DNA from: Rhodospirillales bacterium
GTDB lineage: Bacteria > Pseudomonadota > Alphaproteobacteria > Rhodospirillales > JAPHTL01
Direction: 5' to 3'
Assembly: GCA_026193355.1 (NCBI GenBank)
Contig: JAPHTL010000302.1
Span: forward strand, 1-5,150
Length of the DNA stretch: 5,150 nucleotides
Below are positions 1 to 5,150 of the stretch, piece by piece. Below the pieces are notes generated by a model. The model was not told where the DNA came from. It ran no database searches and was given only the letters and a program-made list of their open reading frames with translations. Each line of letters begins with the position of its first letter. Position 1 is the stretch's first letter. The translations under genes and the position numbers were made by a program.

Positions 1-519
1 CTCGGCGCGGCGGCGCGCCTTGCCCGATTCGTATCTGACCGTCTGGTCGATATTCTCGAAAAGAGAAAGGACCTCGACGATGAAACGAAACGATCAGTTC
101 AGGCCGAGGTGAAGCGTCGCCTGGACGGGAAGGGACCATCGGGTCCGGTCGAGAAAAAGACGCCCGAGGACGATCCTGACCCTTATCAAAAAGCGCTGGA
201 AATGCACGAAAAGGGTTTGCTCAACGAGGCGGCGGTCGCCGATGCGATTGAGGGCGACGATCCGGAATGGGCGTCGGCGGTTCTTGCCGCGATGGCGGGG
301 CTCCCCGTCATTCCGGTCAAGCGCATCCTCAAAAGCCAGAGCGCCAAGGCAATCGTTTCGCTGGCCTGGAAGGCCAATTTGTCGATGGACGCGGCCGTGG
401 CGATGCAGATCGATCTGGCGCAGCTGAAGCATGGCGATATTCTTCAGCCCGCCAACAACAACGCCTTTCCCCTTTCCGAAGGGGATATGAACTGGCAGAT
501 CGAACTGTTCGAGGATTGA
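1..519 (+). CDS. DUF2336-like protein, C-terminal part (5' end outside window)
   Basis: The frame is open from the first base to a TGA at 517-519, giving 172 codons with no credible start. A GTG at 109 is in frame, but the sequence before it is equally protein-like (helical, LARFVSDRLVDIL), so the gene very probably starts upstream. The visible part has a charged helical stretch, then a Lys/Pro/Asp-rich linker (about residues 40-60), then a helical repeat-like block (GLLNEAAVADAIEGDD, followed by AVLAAMAGLPVIPVKRIL). That block has the pattern I know from the C-terminal half of DUF2336 proteins: a run like 'L..al..gd...f..ala.lagvp...v..ll', then a residue-poor helix. The family is common in Alphaproteobacteria and its function is unknown. 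No signal peptide or membrane segment is visible in this part. The gene converges on argB with 28 nt between stops, so it is not in that operon. The family assignment is from pattern memory, not a search. Confidence 0.75.
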   Translation, partial: LGAAARLARFVSDRLVDILEKRKDLDDETKRSVQAEVKRRLDGKGPSGPVEKKTPEDDPDPYQKALEMHEKGLLNEAAVADAIEGDDPEWASAVLAAMAGLPVIPVKRILKSQSAKAIVSLAWKANLSMDAAVAMQIDLAQLKHGDILQPANNNAFPLSEGDMNWQIELFED

Positions 520-527
520 TCGCCTCG

Positions 528-567
528 CCCTGATCGTCATTCCCCGATCAGCGCCCCCGGATCAGGG
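528..567. repeat. Inverted repeat between converging stops
   Basis: CCCTGATC (528-535) is the exact reverse complement of GATCAGGG (560-567). A second shorter partner, GATCAG (546-551), could pair with the same left arm (CTGATC 530-535) using a 10-nt loop. The structure spans the 28-nt gap between the DUF2336-like gene and argB and runs into the last codons of argB. The position suits a two-way transcription stop, but neither strand has a T-run after the stem, so an intrinsic terminator is only a possibility. Confidence 0.35.
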
Positions 568-1456
568 TGCCCGCGCCGTGTTCCGTAAAGATTTCCAGCA
601 ACACCGCATGGGGAACGCGGCCATCGATGATGACGGCGCCTTCCGCGCCTTCGTCGACCGCCTTCAGGCAGGTTTCCACCTTGGGAATCATGCCGCCGTG
701 AATGGTGCCGTCGGCGATCAGGTCGCGGGCGTGTTCGGCGGTCATTTCGGGAATAAGGTTGCCGTCCCTGTCTTTCACGCCTGACACGTCGGTCAGCATC
801 AACAGACGCCGCGCATTCATCGCGCCGGCTATGGCGCCGGCGGCGGTATCGGCGTTGATGTTATAGGTTTCACCGCCCGTGCCCATGCCGATAGGCGCGA
901 TCACCGGGATCACGTCGGTCTTGAGAAACGTATCGAGGACGTGGGTGGTGATCGACTTGGGTTCGCCGACGAACCCGAGGTCCAGCACCTTCTCGATGTT
1001 GGATTCCGGGTCCTTCTTCGTGCGATGGAGTTTCTCCGCGACGATCAGGTGTCCGTCCTTGCCCGAAAGGCCAATGGCGAAACCGCCTGCCCCGTTGATG
1101 GCGGAGACGATCTGCTTGTTGATGGCGCCGGAAAGAACCATTTCAACGACCTCGACGGTCGCCGCATCGGTGACGCGCAGACCATCGACGAATTCGCTCT
1201 GGATCTTCAGGCGGTCCAGCATGGATGCGATCTGTGGGCCGCCACCGTGCACGACGATGGGGTTCATGCCGACTTGTTTCAGCAGAACGATATCTTTGGC
1301 GAACAGTTTGGACAGTGACTCGTCGCCCATGGCGTGGCCGCCGTACTTGACGACGATCGTGGCCTTTGAATAACGCCGCATGTAGGGCAGGGCCTCGGAC
1401 AGGGTTTTAGCCTGGGCGAGCCACTCTTCCTTGGATTTTTCCTTGGCCGTCATCAT
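548..1456 (-). CDS. argB: Acetylglutamate kinase (NAGK), arginine-sensitive type
   Basis: Phosphorylates N-acetyl-L-glutamate with ATP, the second step of arginine biosynthesis, in the cytoplasm. With the start at 1456 the product is 302 aa, the usual length. Amino-acid kinase fold motifs are in order: VVKYGGHAMG with Lys37, HGGGPQI at 70-76 (glycine-rich phosphate loop), GLRVTD at 92-97, NINAD at 199-203, TDVSGV at 222-227, GGMIPKVE at 254-261 and IIDGR at 276-280. An N-terminal helix precedes the first strand, and the C-terminal segment has the H-A-x-LLE-x-x-T-x-x-G-x-GT pattern (His283, Glu288). In characterised NAGKs these two traits go with hexamer formation and feedback inhibition by arginine, so the same is inferred here. 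The frame extends to an ATG at 1534, but that would overlap engB by 35 nt and add a non-family N-terminus. A GGAG at 1462-1465 lies 5 nt before ATG 1456 and 8 nt before ATG 1453, so either of these is the start. It is the last gene of the leftward cluster. Confidence 0.97.
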   Translation of the reverse strand: MMTAKEKSKEEWLAQAKTLSEALPYMRRYSKATIVVKYGGHAMGDESLSKLFAKDIVLLKQVGMNPIVVHGGGPQIASMLDRLKIQSEFVDGLRVTDAATVEVVEMVLSGAINKQIVSAINGAGGFAIGLSGKDGHLIVAEKLHRTKKDPESNIEKVLDLGFVGEPKSITTHVLDTFLKTDVIPVIAPIGMGTGGETYNINADTAAGAIAGAMNARRLLMLTDVSGVKDRDGNLIPEMTAEHARDLIADGTIHGGMIPKVETCLKAVDEGAEGAVIIDGRVPHAVLLEIFTEHGAGTLIRGR

Positions 1457-1499
1457 CTGGTCTCCGGGAACGCTGGGGTCCGAATGTCGGGGCGGGAAC

Positions 1500-2165
1500 T
1501 TAACCGGTTTTGCCGTCCTGCGCCAGTGTCCCAAGGGCGGCGCGTAATTCGGCGATGCCGGTTCCCTTGGCCGAACTGGTGACGGCGATCACCGGATGCG
1601 CCGCCACATGGGGGGCCATTTCACGCTTGACCCGTGCGCACAGCGTTTCCAGCGCCTGTTCGCCGATCTTGTCGGCCTTGGTCAGCACGACCTGATAGGA
1701 AACGGCGGCCGTGTCCAGCATCTTCATGACCGTGTGATCCACTTCCTTGAGACCGTGGCGCGAATCGACTAGCAGGCAGACGCGGCGCAGGGGCGCACGC
1801 CCCTTCAGATAGGCGTCGACAAGGCGCTGCCATTTCTCCACGTCCTGTTTCGGGGCGCGGGCGAACCCGTATCCGGGCAGGTCGGCGATAATCATCCGTC
1901 CGCCGAGATTGAAAAAGTTGACCTGTTGGGTTCGTCCAGGGGTGTTCGATGTGCGCGCCAGGGTGCGTCGCCCGGTCAGGGCGTTGATCAGGCTCGACTT
2001 GCCAACGTTGGATCGTCCCGCGAAGGCGATCTCCGGCAGGGTTGTTTCGGGTATTTGCTCCAGCGCCGCCGCGCCGAGCATGAAATCGCAGGCCTGGGCG
2101 AACAGCCAGCGTCCAAATTCGAGCGCTTCCTCGTCAAATTCCGGGGTCGTGTCGTTATCCGTCAC
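1500..2165 (-). CDS. engB: Ribosome biogenesis GTPase EngB/YsxC (YihA)
   Basis: A TRAFAC-class small GTPase of the EngB family. Family members act in late assembly of the large ribosomal subunit in the cytoplasm and are usually essential. The 221-aa product shows every G motif: G1 GRSNVGKS at 50-57, the switch I sequence TPGRTQ at 75-80 (invariant Thr), G3 DLPGYG at 95-100, G4 TKAD at 162-165 and G5 TSSAK at 196-200. The family motif VNFFNL (82-87) is also present. The N-terminal 40 or so residues are acidic and variable, as is usual in Alphaproteobacteria. The start is a GTG at 2163-2165, chosen because a perfect GGAGG (2173-2177) sits 7 nt upstream. It lies 76 nt after yidC and ends 43 nt before the argB start. 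No promoter was recognised in the 76-nt gap, so cotranscription with yidC is likely. Confidence 0.97.
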   Translation of the reverse strand: MTDNDTTPEFDEEALEFGRWLFAQACDFMLGAAALEQIPETTLPEIAFAGRSNVGKSSLINALTGRRTLARTSNTPGRTQQVNFFNLGGRMIIADLPGYGFARAPKQDVEKWQRLVDAYLKGRAPLRRVCLLVDSRHGLKEVDHTVMKMLDTAAVSYQVVLTKADKIGEQALETLCARVKREMAPHVAAHPVIAVTSSAKGTGIAELRAALGTLAQDGKTG

Positions 2166-2172
2166 CCGAAGG

Positions 2173-2177
2173 CCTCC
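2173..2177 (-). promoter_or_regulatory. Ribosome binding site of engB
   Basis: On the minus strand this reads GGAGG, a perfect core match to the anti-Shine-Dalgarno sequence, placed 7 nt before the GTG at 2165. It supports GTG as the true start of engB. Confidence 0.75.
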
Positions 2178-2241
2178 GAAGCAATAAATGGAAACGGCAT
2201 CGCCTGTGGCTGGCGGGCGAACCGGCCCGTCGCCGCCGCCG

Positions 2242-3984
2242 TCAGGAGACCTTCACACCCATGCGCCGCATGATGACCCACTGTTGAAGGATCGAAAGCG
2301 TGTTGTTCCAGGCCCAGTAGATCACCAGTCCGGCCGGGAAGGTGGCCAGCAGGAAGGTGAACAGAACGGGCAGGAACATCATCACCTTCGCCTGGACCGG
2401 ATCGGCCGGCTGGGGGTTCAGTTTCTGTTGCAGCCACATGGTGACGCCCATGATCAGCGGCCAGATGCCGATCATCAGGAAGCTGGGCGGATCCCAGGGG
2501 ATCAGGCCGAGCAGGTTGAAGACCGTGGTCGGATCCGGGGCCGAAAGGTCCTGAATCCAGCCGAAGAAGGGCGCGTGACGCATCTCGATGTTGACGAACA
2601 ACACCTTGTAGAGCGCGAAAAACACAGGGATCTGAACAAGGATGGGCAGGCAACCTGAAACCGGATTGACCTTCTCTTTCTTGTACAGGGCCATCAATTC
2701 CTGATTCATGCGCGTCTTGTCGTCGCCGAAGCGTTCCTGCAGCTTCTTCATTTCGGGCTGCAGCTTCTTCATCCGGCTCATCGCCTTGTAGGACTTGTTG
2801 GCCAGCGGGAACAGGATGAGCTTGATCAAAACGGTGAGCAACAGGATGGCGACACCGAAATTGCCGAAATAGTGGCTGAAGAACAGGATCATGTAGAAGA
2901 TCGGCTTGGTCAGGAAATAGAACCAGCCGAAATCGATGGCGAGGTCGAAACGCTCAACGCCGAACTCTTCGGCGTAACTGTCGAGCAGCGCGACTTCCTT
3001 GGCGCCCGCAAAGAAATGCGTCGTGTTTGTGATCGTCGCGCCCGCGCCAGCGGTCAGCGCGCCGCCGATGTAATCGACCTGATACTTGTCGGTGTTGTTG
3101 TCCCGGTAATGGGAGAAACGGCTCTGGTTTTCCGTCTTCTGGTCGGGGACCAGCGCGGCCAGCCAGTATTTGTCGGTAATGCCGGCCCATCCGCCGACCG
3201 ATTTTTTCTCGATCTTGCCGTCTTCCTGAAGGTCTGAGTAATCAATCTCCGAGAGGGTGCCGTCAAAAACACCAAGTGGACCCTCATGCAGAATATAGAA
3301 ACCCTGAGTTTTCGGTGTGCCCGTACGCGAAACAAGACCGTAGGGGAAAAGCGTCACCGCATCCGAACCGGCATTGGAAACCGAATCGGTGATCGTGAAC
3401 ATGTAGTTTTCATCAAGCGCGATGGTTCGCTGGAAGCGCAACCCCTTGGCGTTGTCCCAGGTCAGATCGACGGACTCGCCCGCTTCGAGAACCTTTTTGT
3501 TGGCGGTCCAGACCGTGTCCGGACCCGGCAGGTCAAGATCCTGACCGACCCAGCCGAACTCGGCGAAGTAGGCGTTGTTGGAGCCCTGGGGTGAAAGCAG
3601 CGCGATATTCTTGCTGTTCTTGTCCAGCGTCTCGCGATAGTTCGTCAACGTGAGGTCGTCGAAACGCGCCCCGGTCAAAAGAAGGGAGCCGTCAATACGC
3701 GGGGCCCTGATCATCACCCTGTCGCCCTGGGCGAGGACGGCCTTGCGATCAATCACCTTGATCGTGGCGGGCGTTACGCCCGGCGCGGTTACGCCCGGCG
3801 CAGTGGGTGCGCGGGAATCGCCTGGCGGCTGGGGCAGGTTGTTCGGAGCGCCCTGCTGTCCCTGCTGTGCGGTTTGTTGGGGGTTGCCCGGGGGTGGCCC
3901 GAACAGGCCGCCGACAAGCGCCTCGTATCCGAACAGGATCCCTACGGAAAGGATGATGGCGAGGAAAAGGTTGCGTTGTTCCAT
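2242..3984 (-). CDS. yidC: Membrane protein insertase YidC (Oxa1 family)
   Basis: Inserts and folds inner-membrane proteins, alone or with SecYEG. The 580-aa product has the Gram-negative YidC layout. An N-terminal transmembrane segment (about 5-25, NLFLAIILSVGILFGYEALV) is followed by a Pro/Gln-rich linker (30-72) and a large periplasmic beta-domain (about 75-335, including QGFYILHEGPLGVFDG at 227-242). The Oxa1/60KD_IMP core follows, about 350-575. In the core, the second membrane segment carries Lys388, where E. coli YidC has the groove Arg366. The cytoplasmic hairpin is about 397-440 (KLQPEMKKLQERFGDDK, ending KKEKVNP). After it come the GCLPILVQIPVFFALY segment (444-459) and two C-terminal membrane segments (503-522, 535-568). 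The ATG at 3984 is 6 nt after the yidD stop. The nearest GAGG lies inside the yidD 3' end about 11 nt upstream, so translational coupling to yidD is plausible. The C-terminus is short after the last membrane segment (RRMGVKVS). Confidence 0.98.
   Translation of the reverse strand: MEQRNLFLAIILSVGILFGYEALVGGLFGPPPGNPQQTAQQGQQGAPNNLPQPPGDSRAPTAPGVTAPGVTPATIKVIDRKAVLAQGDRVMIRAPRIDGSLLLTGARFDDLTLTNYRETLDKNSKNIALLSPQGSNNAYFAEFGWVGQDLDLPGPDTVWTANKKVLEAGESVDLTWDNAKGLRFQRTIALDENYMFTITDSVSNAGSDAVTLFPYGLVSRTGTPKTQGFYILHEGPLGVFDGTLSEIDYSDLQEDGKIEKKSVGGWAGITDKYWLAALVPDQKTENQSRFSHYRDNNTDKYQVDYIGGALTAGAGATITNTTHFFAGAKEVALLDSYAEEFGVERFDLAIDFGWFYFLTKPIFYMILFFSHYFGNFGVAILLLTVLIKLILFPLANKSYKAMSRMKKLQPEMKKLQERFGDDKTRMNQELMALYKKEKVNPVSGCLPILVQIPVFFALYKVLFVNIEMRHAPFFGWIQDLSAPDPTTVFNLLGLIPWDPPSFLMIGIWPLIMGVTMWLQQKLNPQPADPVQAKVMMFLPVLFTFLLATFPAGLVIYWAWNNTLSILQQWVIMRRMGVKVS
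3773..3801. repeat. Direct repeat of 15 nt in the yidC linker
   Basis: The + strand has GTTACGCCCGGCGC at 3773-3786 and again, identically, at 3788-3801, a 15-nt period that keeps the frame. It encodes two copies of APGVT (residues 62-66 and 67-71) in the flexible linker between the YidC membrane anchor and the periplasmic domain. A slippage-type duplication in a tolerant region is the simplest reading. Confidence 0.85.
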
Positions 3985-3990
3985 GTTTTC

Positions 3991-4278
3991 TCAGACCTCG
4001 CCAGAACAGCAGGAATCGCTTGTGTGTTGATGGGTGTGTTTATGGCCGTGCTTTTTCTTTTCGGGAACGGGGTCGTAACCGAAGTCGGCCCACGGATGGC
4101 ATCGTCCGATCCGGTGCAGGGCCAGCCATGCGCCACGGATCGGCCCGTGCCGAGTAACGGCTTCGAGCGCGTAGCTCGAGCAGGTTGGCTCAAACCGGCA
4201 GGTTCTCGGCAACACCGGAGAGACGAGGAGCTGATATCCCCTGATCAACACGCGCAGGACGAAAGTTATCGGGTTCAC
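3991..4278 (-). CDS. yidD: Membrane protein insertion efficiency factor YidD
   Basis: A small protein of the inner-membrane surface that, in E. coli, aids YidC-dependent insertion. The 95-aa product carries the family signature: an amphipathic N-terminal helix (ITFVLRVLIRGYQLLVSPVL, 4-23), CRFEPTCSSYALEA at 27-40 (Cys27, Cys33), then GRCHPWADFGYDPVP at 58-72 with Cys60. The 23-residue tail is unusual: KKKHGHKHTHQHTSDSCC holds His at 77, 79, 81, 83 and 85 plus Cys90 and Cys91. The start is a GTG at 4276-4278, only 2 nt after the rnpA stop. A GAGG within the 3' end of rnpA lies 10 nt upstream, so coupling to rnpA translation is likely. No competing start keeps the amphipathic helix whole. The gene stops 6 nt before yidC, matching the conserved rnpA-yidD-yidC order. 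Confidence 0.96.
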   Translation of the reverse strand: MNPITFVLRVLIRGYQLLVSPVLPRTCRFEPTCSSYALEAVTRHGPIRGAWLALHRIGRCHPWADFGYDPVPEKKKHGHKHTHQHTSDSCCSGEV

Positions 4279-4280
4279 GG

Positions 4281-4694
4281 TCAGGTTCCCTCTTTCAGCG
4301 GCGCCGTTTCGGCTTCGTCCACGCCGTCTTCGATAAAGGCGTCGAGACGTTGCAGCGCTTTTTCCATGTCCGTGACCAGGGCCGCGAATGGGCGAAGCAC
4401 TGTTTCACCCCGGCCGATGATCACGTAATCACGTCCACCCTTTGCATGCGCGGGGAAGACGATCTCGGCGACAGCGCGCAATCTGCGACGGGCGCGATTG
4501 CGGGCCACGGCATTGCCGACCTTCCGACTGACGGTAAATCCGATTCGAATGGGCGAATAATCGCCCGCCGGTTCGGAATGAAGAAGGCGCACGCGTTCTT
4601 GCAAGATAAGGCCGCGTGTTACCGACTTTCGCCCAGTCGCGGCGACCCGCAAGAACTCCGACCTTTTTTTCAGTCGGGGCAATGCCGCTCCCAT
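4281..4694 (-). CDS. rnpA: Ribonuclease P protein component
   Basis: The protein subunit of RNase P, which binds the catalytic RNA and helps cleave the 5' leader from pre-tRNA. Family features visible are LKKRSEFLRV (8-17, with the conserved Phe14 of the substrate cleft), GFTVSRKVGNAVARNRARRR (52-71, the RNR helix with Arg65-Asn66-Arg67), and the final strand and helix around DYVIIGRGET (89-98). The length of 137 aa is normal to slightly long; the extra residues form an acidic tail (IEDGVDEAETAPLKEGT). The ATG at 4694 gives the outer limit, but no good ribosome binding site precedes it. An in-frame TTG at 4682 (residue 5) has GGGAG 5 nt upstream and yields MPRLKKRSEF, a typical RnpA N-terminus. 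The TTG may therefore be the true start, for a product of 133 aa. The stop is 2 nt before yidD. Confidence 0.97.
   Translation of the reverse strand: MGAALPRLKKRSEFLRVAATGRKSVTRGLILQERVRLLHSEPAGDYSPIRIGFTVSRKVGNAVARNRARRRLRAVAEIVFPAHAKGGRDYVIIGRGETVLRPFAALVTDMEKALQRLDAFIEDGVDEAETAPLKEGT
4688..4692 (-). promoter_or_regulatory. Candidate ribosome binding site favouring a TTG start of rnpA
   Basis: GGGAG on the minus strand, 5 nt before TTG 4680-4682. It overlaps the G of the upstream ATG (4692-4694), so it cannot serve that ATG. The ATG itself has only a weak GAGA about 10 nt upstream. Confidence 0.5.
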
Positions 4695-4717
4695 GACCGT
4701 GGTTCTCGGAAAGAGGG

Positions 4718-4852
4718 TCAGGCGGAAAGGCGCTTGCGGCCCTTGGCGCGACGGGCGGCGATCACGCGGCGACCGCCGACGGTTGCCATGCGCGAACGAA
4801 ATCCATGCCGCCGCTTGCGAACGAGTTTGCTTGGTTGATAGGTGCGTTTCAC
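4718..4852 (-). CDS. rpmH: 50S ribosomal protein L34
   Basis: A small basic protein of the large ribosomal subunit. Translating the minus strand from GTG 4850-4852 gives 44 codons, then TGA at 4718-4720. The product begins MKRTYQPSKLVRKRRHGF, continues RSRMATVGGRRVIAARRAKG, and ends RKRLSA. This matches the family from end to end, including KRT-[YF]-QPS, HGFR-x-RM and RRAKGR. The GTG start is supported by GGAG (4860-4863) 7 nt upstream and by full-length agreement with the family; there is no in-frame ATG that would keep the N-terminus. It is the first gene of the leftward cluster, with 23 nt between its stop and the rnpA ATG, and has its own promoter upstream. Confidence 0.98.
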   Translation of the reverse strand: MKRTYQPSKLVRKRRHGFRSRMATVGGRRVIAARRAKGRKRLSA

Positions 4853-4859
4853 TGGTCAG

Positions 4860-4863
4860 CTCC
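4860..4863 (-). promoter_or_regulatory. Ribosome binding site of rpmH
   Basis: GGAG on the minus strand (sequence context CCGGAGCTG), 7 nt before the GTG start. It supports the non-ATG start of rpmH. Confidence 0.7.
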
Positions 4864-4895
4864 GGAGTACTACAGCCGTTTTAAAACAAGCCCGG

Positions 4896-4924
4896 TGTAT
4901 AAGGTTTCAGCCGAGGGAAGTCAA
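4896..4924 (-). promoter_or_regulatory. Sigma-70-type promoter of the rpmH operon
   Basis: Minus-strand -35 TTGACT (4919-4924) and -10 TATACA (4896-4901) are separated by exactly 17 nt. The -35 matches five of six consensus positions (TTGACA) and the -10 matches the first four (TATAAT). The expected transcript start is near 4888-4890, leaving a leader of about 36-38 nt that includes the rpmH ribosome binding site. No promoter of similar quality was seen in the short gaps further down the cluster, so it probably drives rpmH through argB. Confidence 0.7.
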
Positions 4925-5150
4925 TGCGGCAGACTCACAAGCGTTTTCGGCCAAAAAGAGGTCGATAACGAAAAGGTGAAGACCGCAATGGGCTTTAATC
5001 CATGGCACCAACGATCATATTCGTGAGTAAAGCGGGCCGGTCGGGTTTCTGATAACCTGAAAACGAAGACAACCAATGGATCGTGTGACGCCCTTGTCAG
5101 AAGGCAGAAAAGAGTCAGAGAACACCACCGTTCCTCCCGAGGGAGGGGGC
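4925..5150. other. Upstream non-coding stretch, no supported gene
   Basis: This is visibly less GC-rich than the genes beside it. No tRNA, rRNA or recognisable protein was found on either strand. The + strand frame at 4805-5026 runs antisense to rpmH and looks like no family I know. A short minus-strand ORF at 5015-5128 has a good ribosome binding site but weak coding character, and is treated as a finding only. Near the window end, CCTCCC (5133-5138) and GGGAGG (5141-5146) form a perfect inverted repeat with a 2-nt centre and no T-run. The G-rich end (5141-5149) could also be a + strand ribosome binding site for a gene starting just outside the window. Confidence 0.5.

Noticed and set aside
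879..1373. Long + strand open frame of 164 codons opposite argB
   Set aside because: It lies antisense to the well-supported argB, its product matches no family I know, and such mirror frames are expected in high-GC coding DNA.
1457..1534. Upstream ATG at 1534 as the argB start
   Set aside because: It would overlap engB by 35 nt and add 26 residues unlike any NAGK N-terminus, whereas the ATG pair at 1453-1456 has a GGAG at proper spacing.
2212..2232. GC-rich stem in the yidC-engB gap as a terminator
   Set aside because: CGGGC (2214-2218) and GCCCG (2225-2229) form only a 5-bp stem, and no T-run follows in the direction of transcription.
2188..2658. Long + strand frame opposite the yidC 3' end
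   Set aside because: Composition is rich in Asp, Gln, Arg and His as expected for the antisense of a membrane protein gene, and yidC on the other strand is certain.
4805..5026. + strand frame of 73 codons across the rpmH promoter
   Set aside because: It begins antisense to rpmH, crosses the promoter, has no good ribosome binding site, and its product shows no recognisable motif.
4932..5116. Two GANTC sites (4932-4936 and 5112-5116) as cell-cycle methylation control of rpmH
   Set aside because: Two sites in about 300 bases is close to chance expectation for this motif, and no CtrA half-site pair (TTAA-N7-TTAA) accompanies them.
5133..5146. CCTCCC/GGGAGG inverted repeat as a terminator
   Set aside because: The centre is only 2 nt and neither strand has a T-run after it. 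The G-rich arm is as easily explained as a ribosome binding site on either strand.
4853..5150. Possible tRNA, small RNA gene or CRISPR in the upstream region
   Set aside because: No T-loop GTTCRA motif with acceptor pairing, no spaced repeats and no stem followed by a T-run were found by eye on either strand.

Overview
The window is about 60% GC and carries a conserved gene order on the minus strand: rpmH, rnpA, yidD, yidC, engB (yihA), argB. The order, the proximity of argB to engB, the Lys in the YidC groove and a DUF2336-like neighbour (a family concentrated in Alphaproteobacteria) all point to an alphaproteobacterium, most likely Rhodospirillales or a related order. The genus cannot be told from the sequence alone.

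Layout by position. 1-519 (+) is the 3' part of a DUF2336-like gene that begins before the window. It converges on argB (548-1456, -), which encodes an arginine-sensitive type of N-acetylglutamate kinase. Next come engB (1500-2165, -), a ribosome-assembly GTPase with a GTG start; yidC (2242-3984, -), the membrane protein insertase; yidD (3991-4278, -), its small partner, here with an unusual His/Cys-rich tail; rnpA (4281-4694, -), the protein subunit of RNase P; and rpmH (4718-4852, -), ribosomal protein L34, a 44-residue gene with a GTG start. The last 298 bases (4853-5150) contain a convincing promoter for the leftward operon and no gene that I can support.

How the genes fit together. Transcription probably starts near position 4888 and runs leftward. 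The junctions are tight (23, 2, 6, 76 and 43 nt), so the six genes look like one transcription unit. It links translation (L34), tRNA 5' maturation (RnpA), membrane protein insertion (YidD, YidC), large-subunit assembly (EngB) and arginine biosynthesis (ArgB). Three of the six starts are GTG, and rnpA may use TTG.

This is mostly an ordinary housekeeping locus, and I found no convincing new system. The points most worth checking are the metal-binding-like tail of YidD, the uncharacterised DUF2336-like protein, the rnpA start, a DnaA-box-like 9-mer overlapping the rpmH -10 element, and a 37-codon ORF with a good ribosome binding site upstream of rpmH.
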